Part shown: positions 6,770 to 10,741 of the stretch, one piece after another
Numbering within the stretch: position 1 is the stretch's first letter
Layout of the letters: each line of letters begins with the position of its first letter
Program-made: the position numbers and the translations under genes
Notes under the pieces: generated by a model
Databases searched by the model: none
What the model saw: the letters and a program-made list of their open reading frames with translations, nothing else
What the model was told of the DNA's origin: nothing
From: Acidimicrobiaceae bacterium
Lineage (GTDB): Bacteria > Actinomycetota > Acidimicrobiia > Acidimicrobiales > Palsa-688
DNA length: 10,741 bases
Assembly: GCA_030838025.1 (NCBI GenBank)
Contig: JAUTXM010000355.1
Coordinates: 1-10,741 of the forward strand
Direction: 5' to 3'

Positions 6770-6800
6770 TTGCCGTGTGTCATAACTCCCGTCTTATGAT
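6770..6800 (+). promoter_or_regulatory. Promoter for the 6834 gene: TTGCCG, 19 bp, TATGAT
   Basis: TATGAT (6795-6800) is a near-consensus -10 box, preceded at 19 bp by TTGCCG (6770-6775). Transcription would start near 6807. That leaves the AGGAG at 6802-6806 outside or at the edge of the mRNA and keeps AGGAGG (6823-6828) inside it, which favours the ATG at 6834. Confidence 0.55.
6780..6799. repeat. Inverted repeat TCATAA-N8-TTATGA over the -10 box
   Basis: Six-base perfect arms (6780-6785 and 6794-6799) with an 8-base spacer span 20 bp, and the right arm covers most of the -10 box. The layout suits a dimeric repressor. The left arm read on the minus strand gives TATGAC, a possible weak -10 for the divergent ACT gene, so both promoters could be controlled from here. 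Confidence 0.45.
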
Positions 6801-6833
6801 CAGGAGACACGCATGGGCGGTCAGGAGGACGTG

Positions 6834-7253
6834 ATGGGCGCAGCGCCGGTCGTGGGGCAGGGCACCAAGGAAGAGCCATGGACCCTCAAGACCCCGAGCG
6901 GCCAATCCGAGTTCCAGGCTTACCGGGACGGATCGCTCGATCCGCCTGCGGTCGTGGTGCTGGTGGGCAAGACCGAGCTGCGTTATCACCTGAGTGCGAT
7001 CGCCGACCTGTACGGGATGCTCAAGGCCCGCGGCGACTGGGTCCCCCTGGGCAACGCCGACGAGCAGAAGCCGGCTGCGGAGGGCTCCGTGGAGGCTTGG
7101 GGCCGGTCGGCCGACAATCCCGTCGGTGGGTGGTACGGGATCCGCAAGGGGTACCGGGGTCGCTTCGGCAACTATCTGCCGCCGGTACTCGAGGCCTTGG
7201 ACCTGGCCGAGGTGGAGCACAATGCTCGGAACAACCGGATGCGAGCGCTCTAG
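6834..7253 (+). CDS. Conserved actinobacterial hypothetical protein (small, soluble)
   Basis: A 139-residue soluble protein with no signal peptide or membrane segment. It opens with GTKEEPWTLKTPSGQSEF, has a middle VGKTELRYHLSAIADLYGMLKA, and ends in an invariant-looking half: ADEQKPAAEGSVEAWGRSAD, NPVGGWYGIRKGYRGRFGNY and a basic C-terminus ARNNRMRAL. I recall this pattern from widespread actinobacterial proteins carried under a domain-of-unknown-function label (possibly DUF6855, number not certain). No catalytic motif is visible. The start is chosen at ATG 6834 because AGGAGG stands five bases before it and the predicted transcription start is near 6807. An in-frame ATG at 6813 adds seven residues. 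It heads a plus-strand run with the next small gene 59 nt downstream. Confidence 0.8.
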   Translation: MGAAPVVGQGTKEEPWTLKTPSGQSEFQAYRDGSLDPPAVVVLVGKTELRYHLSAIADLYGMLKARGDWVPLGNADEQKPAAEGSVEAWGRSADNPVGGWYGIRKGYRGRFGNYLPPVLEALDLAEVEHNARNNRMRAL

Positions 7254-7312
7254 GGCAACCGCCGGCGTCGAGGGTCCACCACCGCGACCTCCCGGCGTTC
7301 GAGACTAGGGCC

Positions 7313-7732
7313 ATGCCGTACCTCTACGACGCGCATCGCGGTGGTGCGATGATCTCCGATGCCATCGGGCGCAGGACCGAGGAACGGTTGCGGCAGTTCG
7401 CACTCGACCGCTTTCCGGGGCGGTTCCGGGACGTCGGGGTGTGGTTTCGGGGTCAGTTTTGCTACGTGGACCTGTTCCGGGACCCCGGCCCGTCGCCTGA
7501 GGGGTGGTCGTCGGAGGACTCGGACGAGACCCGTGAGCAGTACCGGGACCGGCTGGCGGCGTCGCCGATCCACCTCTTGCGGCTGCGTTACTTCGGCAAC
7601 CCCGACCGCTGGAGCTTCACCGTCTACAACTACGCCACCGAGGACTACGAGCCCGCGACGTTCTCCTCGGGCGAGGCGGCCGGACTCCCCGAGGACGCGC
7701 TGGAGATCGTCTTGAAGATGTACCTCGACTGA
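7313..7732 (+). CDS. Small hypothetical protein, possibly DUF3024-like
   Basis: A 139-residue soluble protein, acidic overall, with no membrane helix or signal peptide. It starts MPYLYDAHRGGAMISDAIGR. Residues about 25-55 (RQFALDRFPGRFRDVGVWFRG, then FCYVDLFRDPG) look like a helix followed by a beta pair. Residues about 83-110 (IHLLRLRYFGNPDRWSFTVYNY) resemble the 'ArLRY...W.lY' core of DUF3024-type proteins. That match is my inference and is weak. The frame is open upstream into the previous gene, but ATG 7313 is where plausible protein sequence begins. Only a poor AGGG stands two bases before it, so the start may be leaderless. It lies 59 nt after the previous gene and is probably cotranscribed. 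A terminator was not found after it. Confidence 0.7.
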   Translation: MPYLYDAHRGGAMISDAIGRRTEERLRQFALDRFPGRFRDVGVWFRGQFCYVDLFRDPGPSPEGWSSEDSDETREQYRDRLAASPIHLLRLRYFGNPDRWSFTVYNYATEDYEPATFSSGEAAGLPEDALEIVLKMYLD

Positions 7733-7794
7733 TACGGCCGCTTCCGCCGAGCACCAGCAAGTCTCAGCTGGGTCACAGCCTTGCCTCAGAGGTT

Positions 7795-7820
7795 TGCCAG
7801 TGGGGTGCGGTTAACTGGCA
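7795..7820. repeat. 26-bp inverted repeat TGCCAGT-N12-ACTGGCA upstream of the HtrA gene
   Basis: Perfect 7-base arms (7795-7801 and 7814-7820) are separated by 12 bases. The left arm overlaps TTGCCA (7794-7799), which could be a -35 element, though no clear -10 follows at the right distance. The repeat lies 33 bases before the HtrA start codon and is a good candidate operator for envelope-stress control of the protease. The remainder of 7733-7853 shows no gene. Confidence 0.45.
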
Positions 7821-7853
7821 TGAGGCGGTTACGCCTGGGTAGGAGTCGCGGCA

Positions 7854-9608
7854 ATGAGCGAGCACGACGAAGATCAGGCGCCGCCGGCTCCGTGGCTTCG
7901 CGCTGCTCATCGCCGGGATGACCGGGTCGCCCGTGACGAGGGGCAGGACGGTCAGGACAGCCAGGTCGTGGTGCCGAATCCTTGGTCGTCGCCGGGACGC
8001 GGCCAGCCGTACCCGGGCGAGGTCGGCGCCGCCGATCCGCGTCCGACGCCGTGGGCGGCGACGACCGCCTTCCGGTATCCCTATCCGGAAGCCGGCGGGG
8101 GAACCCCCACCTATCCCTACACCGGCGGTGGCGACGCCAGCATGTACGGGACCCCGGGGCCCTACGAGCCTCCCGCACCCGGCTACAGCGGTGGCGGCTT
8201 GCTCGACTACGACGACGCACCGAGTTACCCCGGTTACGCCTCCCCGAACTATGCCGACCTGTCCGCCTACTCGGACCAACCGCCCTACGGCGCCACCCCG
8301 CCATACGGCGGTGACGGCACGCCCGGCGCGCCCGGCGCGCCTGGCTACCCCGCCGGGCCCGGCTACCCGACCTACCCGGGCTACGGAACTCCGGCCGGTT
8401 GGTCGGGTGGCTGGCAACCACCGCCGCCACCCACCTACGGCTCGTGGACTCCCGCTCCCCAACCCGGCTGGGGGCCGCCGCCGCGCCCGAGCCACACCCG
8501 ACCGCTCACCATCGTGCTCGTCGCGATCCTGGTCGCCGCCCTTGTCGGGCTCAGCATCGGCGGCCAACTGGTGGCCCGGCACACCACGATCCGCCGGATT
8601 CCGACCTTCTTCCCGGCTCAGCCCTCCGACAACGGCAACGGCGGCGTCGCTTCCTCCGGCGGCGGCCTTCCCGCCGACCAGGCGCAAGCCATCGCCAACG
8701 CGGTCGACCCCTCGGTCGTCGACATCAACGCCAAGCTCGGCTACCAGCGGGCCGCGGCTGCCGGCACGGGCATGGTGCTGACCAGCGACGGCGAGGTCCT
8801 GACCAACAATCACGTCATCGCCGGGGCCACCAGCCTCACGGCCATGGTCGTCGGAGGCAAGAACTACACCGTCAAGGTGCTGGGCACAGATCCGACCGAG
8901 GATGTCGCCCTCATCAAACTGGAGGGTGCCAGCGGCCTGCGGCCCATCACGACCGGTGACCCGAAGAAGCTGGCGGCGGGCGATCCGATCGTGGCGGTCG
9001 GCAACGCCGGCGGCGTCGGGGGCACGCCGACCGTGGTCACCGGAACGGTCGAGGCACTCGACCAGTCGGTGACCGCCAGCGACGTCGGCGGCGGCAACAG
9101 CGAGCAACTCTTCGGCCTCATCGAGATCAACGCCCCGTTGCAACCGGGCGACTCCGGCGGCCCGCTGATCAACACATCCAGCCAGGTGGTGGGTATGAAC
9201 ACCGCCGCCTCGGCGTCCAACCGCGTCGAGTCGCAGTCGAGCGTGGGTTTCGCCATTCCCATCACCAAGGCGATGGCGATCGCCAAGCAGATCGCCGCCG
9301 GTCAGGCGAGCGCCACCATCCAGCTCGGCCTTCCCGCGTTTATCGGGGTGTCGATCGCAACCGACGCTCCGGCCACCGTGGGCGCGCCGGTCGCACGAGT
9401 GTTCGTCGGGTCTCCGGCCGACAAGGCGGGTGTGGTGGCGGGCGACGTGATCACCTCCCTCGGCGGCCAGTCGGTGGACTCGCCGCGGTCACTCACCGCC
9501 GCCATGCTGCAGCACCATCCCGGTGACAAGGTGAGCATCGGCTGGACCGATGCCACGGGCAAGAAGCACACCGCCTCCGTGATGCTCACGACGGGACCGG
9601 CCGCCTAA
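7854..9608 (+). CDS. Membrane-anchored HtrA/DegP-type trypsin-like serine protease with PDZ domain
   Basis: This 584-residue protein has four parts. Residues 1-215 are a cytoplasmic, disordered segment rich in Pro, Gly and Tyr, with repeated PGY/GYP units. One membrane helix follows (about 217-238). The chymotrypsin-fold protease domain spans about 275-480, with the full triad: His320 in LTNNHVIAG, Asp350 in TEDVALIKL, and Ser434 in PGDSGGPL. A C-terminal PDZ domain (about 495-580) carries FVGSPADKAGVVAGDVITSLGG. The protease and PDZ parts would lie outside the membrane, where such enzymes degrade or refold damaged proteins and take part in envelope stress. ATG 7854 has AGGAG (7841-7845) eight bases upstream. 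It is preceded by a 26-bp inverted repeat and followed by a 110-nt gap before the exporter gene. The long PGY tail resembles those of mycobacterial PepD/HtrA-type proteins; its role is unknown. Confidence 0.93.
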   Translation: MSEHDEDQAPPAPWLRAAHRRDDRVARDEGQDGQDSQVVVPNPWSSPGRGQPYPGEVGAADPRPTPWAATTAFRYPYPEAGGGTPTYPYTGGGDASMYGTPGPYEPPAPGYSGGGLLDYDDAPSYPGYASPNYADLSAYSDQPPYGATPPYGGDGTPGAPGAPGYPAGPGYPTYPGYGTPAGWSGGWQPPPPPTYGSWTPAPQPGWGPPPRPSHTRPLTIVLVAILVAALVGLSIGGQLVARHTTIRRIPTFFPAQPSDNGNGGVASSGGGLPADQAQAIANAVDPSVVDINAKLGYQRAAAAGTGMVLTSDGEVLTNNHVIAGATSLTAMVVGGKNYTVKVLGTDPTEDVALIKLEGASGLRPITTGDPKKLAAGDPIVAVGNAGGVGGTPTVVTGTVEALDQSVTASDVGGGNSEQLFGLIEINAPLQPGDSGGPLINTSSQVVGMNTAASASNRVESQSSVGFAIPITKAMAIAKQIAAGQASATIQLGLPAFIGVSIATDAPATVGAPVARVFVGSPADKAGVVAGDVITSLGGQSVDSPRSLTAAMLQHHPGDKVSIGWTDATGKKHTASVMLTTGPAA

Positions 9609-9613
9609 CCCAC

Positions 9614-9633
9614 ACCTGACCTCGACCTGACCT
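9614..9633 (+). repeat. Direct repeat ACCTGACCT twice, 11-bp period
   Basis: ACCTGACCT occurs at 9614-9622 and 9625-9633 with two bases between, so one copy starts every 11 bp, one helical turn. This is the layout of OmpR/PhoB-type response-regulator sites. It lies five bases after the HtrA stop and about 90 bp upstream of the exporter start. The unit contains internal repetition (ACCT), so chance is possible. Confidence 0.35.
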
Positions 9634-9704
9634 ATCGCACACCCGGGCCGCACCCGAACCAGTGCGACCCGCGAAAATCCTGAGACTCCGCGGCGGGCCC
9701 GCCC

Positions 9705-9710
9705 TACCGT
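9705..9710 (+). promoter_or_regulatory. Candidate -10 box for a leaderless exporter transcript
   Basis: TACCGT fits TAnnnT and ends eight bases before the GTG at 9719, the same geometry as in front of pheA. TGAGAC 18 bp upstream (9681-9686) is a weak -35 candidate. No Shine-Dalgarno sequence is present, in agreement with a leaderless start. Confidence 0.4.
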
Positions 9711-9718
9711 TGGCCGTC

Positions 9719-10360
9719 GTGATCGACACCAGCCGGCTGCTCGCCTTCGTCGTCACGTCGTTCGTCCTGATCATCATCCCCGGGCCGAGTGTGCTCTTCG
9801 TCATCAGCCGCGCCGTCGCCTGGGGCCGCAAGGCGGCGCTGGCGACGGTCGTGGGCAACTCGGCCGGCTTCTACGTCCAAGTCACCGCCATCGCCCTTGG
9901 CGTCGGCGTCGTGGTGCAGCGATCGGTCCTGGTCTTCTCGGCGTTGAAACTGGCCGGTGCCGGCTACCTCGTCTACCTCGGCATCCACACCATCCGCGAC
10001 CGCACGCGACTCACCGCCGCCCTCCACGCCGCGGCCACCGCCCCGAGGTCGTCGGCCCAAGTGGTGCGCCAGGGGTTCATCGTCGGCCTGACCAATCCCA
10101 AGACGATGGTGTTCCTGACCGCCATCCTGCCCGAGTTCGTCAACCGGTCGCGGGGGCGGATCCCGGGTCAGTTCCTGCTGCTCGGCCTGATATTCGTGCT
10201 CATCGCCTTGGTGTGCGACAGCACCTGGGGGCTGGCCGCGGGTGCCGCCCGGGACTGGTTCGCCCGGTCGCCCCGGCGGCTGCGATTGCTGGGCGGGGCC
10301 GGGGGCTTGGTCATGATCGGCCTCGGCATCGACGTCGCGGCGACGGGCCGCAAACGCTGA
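9719..10360 (+). CDS. LysE/RhtB family amino-acid or metabolite exporter
   Basis: A 213-residue integral membrane protein with about six hydrophobic stretches, the usual size and layout of LysE/RhtB proteins, which export amino acids or related compounds. Family marks: PGP at 21-23 after the first helix; GRKAALATVVGNSAG opening the second helix; LKLAGAGYLVYLGIHTIR in the third; and QGFIVGLTNPKTMVFLTAILPEF after the central charged loop. The substrate cannot be read from the sequence. GTG 9719 is chosen because the family starts with a few residues before the first helix and a -10-like box precedes it. An in-frame ATG at 9662 would add 19 residues (basic, then GGPALPLAV) not expected for the family. 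A GC hairpin follows the stop by a few bases, so it is probably a single-gene unit. Confidence 0.88.
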   Translation: MIDTSRLLAFVVTSFVLIIIPGPSVLFVISRAVAWGRKAALATVVGNSAGFYVQVTAIALGVGVVVQRSVLVFSALKLAGAGYLVYLGIHTIRDRTRLTAALHAAATAPRSSAQVVRQGFIVGLTNPKTMVFLTAILPEFVNRSRGRIPGQFLLLGLIFVLIALVCDSTWGLAAGAARDWFARSPRRLRLLGGAGGLVMIGLGIDVAATGRKR

Positions 10361-10366
10361 CCACCT

Positions 10367-10394
10367 GATCTCGTCCCCGTCACACGGGGGGATC
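10367..10394 (+). terminator. GC-rich hairpin after the exporter gene
   Basis: CCCCGT, loop CAC, ACGGGG (10375-10389) is a perfect 6-bp stem, flanked by an outer GATC/GATC pairing (10367-10370 with 10391-10394) across a small internal loop. It starts 6 bases after the stop codon. No T-run follows, as is common in high-GC actinobacteria. Confidence 0.6.
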
Positions 10395-10604
10395 TGCGCG
10401 TCCTTCGGTGTCTCTCCTAATTCGTACCTAAATGGACGCTAAGAAAGCGGCGAAACGCCGTGAATCGGGCAAATCACCCTCAACCTTGCCGTACCAAGGT
10501 CCGATAGCACAGGAGGACATAGGACCGACTGGTGGTTGTCGGTGAGCGACTCGGTAGGTAGCTCGTTCCGTGTCACTTTCCTCGACCAAAGGGGCCAGAC
10601 CGTC
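10395..10604 (+). other. Less GC-rich leader region upstream of the 10605 gene
   Basis: These ~210 bases are visibly richer in A and T than the rest of the window and hold no convincing gene. Features seen: CGGCG-AAA-CGCCG hairpin (10448-10460); an orphan AGGAGG (10511-10516) with no start codon at a useful distance; inverted repeat ACCGAC-N8-GTCGGT (10524-10543). No promoter with good -35 and -10 spacing could be picked out. It is probably the promoter and 5' leader of the gene at 10605. Confidence 0.4.
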
Positions 10605-10741
10605 ATGAAACTGCGCCGCCGCCGCGACTTGATACTCGGGATTACCCCCTTCGAAGAGCCCAACGCGCAACTCGCAGTCGCGATCGAGCGGGCGGGCGGG
10701 ATCGGCATCCTCGGGTTCGGGCACGACGGCCCCGCCGCGCG
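10605..10741 (+). CDS. Start of a gene with nitronate-monooxygenase-like N-terminus (possible large PKS-type enzyme), cut by window
   Basis: Only 45 full codons are in the window. After a basic start (KLRRRRDL) comes LILGITPFEEPNAQLAVAIE and RAGGIGILGFGHDG. This matches the first strand and helix of the FMN-binding nitronate monooxygenase (2-nitropropane dioxygenase) fold, where family members read roughly 'P-M-..-P-LA-A-V-..-AGG-LG'. The variant 'LGITPFEEP' is one I associate with the N-terminus of very large actinobacterial polyketide-synthase-like proteins that begin with this domain. That link is from memory and the downstream part is not visible. ATG 10605 has AAAGGGG about ten bases upstream. 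The frame is open further up, with a GTG at 10542 as an alternative start. A simple stand-alone nitronate monooxygenase is the other option. Confidence 0.5.
   Translation, partial: MKLRRRRDLILGITPFEEPNAQLAVAIERAGGIGILGFGHDGPAA

Noticed and set aside
7773..9143. Long open frame (456 codons) on the minus strand opposite the HtrA gene
   Set aside because: It is a shadow of high-GC coding DNA: low-complexity Gly/Arg/Val text with no domain, while the plus strand holds an intact protease with a full catalytic triad.
10416..10431. CCTAA repeated at an 11-bp distance
   Set aside because: Only five exact bases per copy (7 of 11 over the unit), too short to separate from chance.
10428..10724. 98-codon minus-strand frame at the right end
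   Set aside because: It lies opposite the NMO-like start, which has a better match and a ribosome site; the minus product has no pattern.

Overview
The window is very GC-rich DNA that is almost fully coding. Its gene content suggests an actinobacterium: a long-linker HtrA protease, ABC-F, GTG starts, and probable leaderless starts. Several proteins look like those of Acidimicrobiia-type lineages, but that placement is an impression from protein style, not a marker-gene result.

Layout. (1) Bases 1-708 (+) hold the 3' part of a small multi-pass membrane protein cut by the window edge. It converges on an ABC-F ribosome-associated ATPase (731-2326, -). (2) A minus-strand pair follows, larB (4707-3943) then larC (3752-2490). 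These are two of the three enzymes that make the nickel-pincer nucleotide cofactor; larE is not in the window. A 190-nt non-coding gap with pairing potential separates them. (3) pheA (4731-5693, +), prephenate dehydratase, is divergent from larB with only 23 bp between the two start codons. (4) A tRNA-Ser(UGA) gene lies at 5799-5883, followed by a terminator-like hairpin. Convergent to it is a stand-alone tandem ACT-domain protein (6734-5943, -) that looks like the sensory tail of GlnD without its catalytic part. (5) Across a divergent promoter region with a palindrome over the -10 are two small conserved hypothetical genes (6834-7253 and 7313-7732, +). (6) A membrane-anchored HtrA-type serine protease (7854-9608, +) has a 26-bp inverted repeat upstream. 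(7) A LysE/RhtB-type exporter (9719-10360, +) is followed by a GC hairpin. (8) After a structured, less GC-rich leader, a gene starts at 10605 and runs off the window. Its first residues resemble the nitronate-monooxygenase-like start of large polyketide-synthase-type enzymes.

How the genes work together. The only clear functional unit is larB-larC. The remainder is mostly core actinobacterial metabolism, translation and envelope maintenance in short or single-gene units. I see no transposase, phage gene, CRISPR array or defence cassette. The most interesting signals are small regulatory structures (inverted and direct repeats at promoters, the larB/pheA start overlap), the ACT-only protein, and the gene entering at the right edge. 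I found no convincing previously undescribed multi-gene system.
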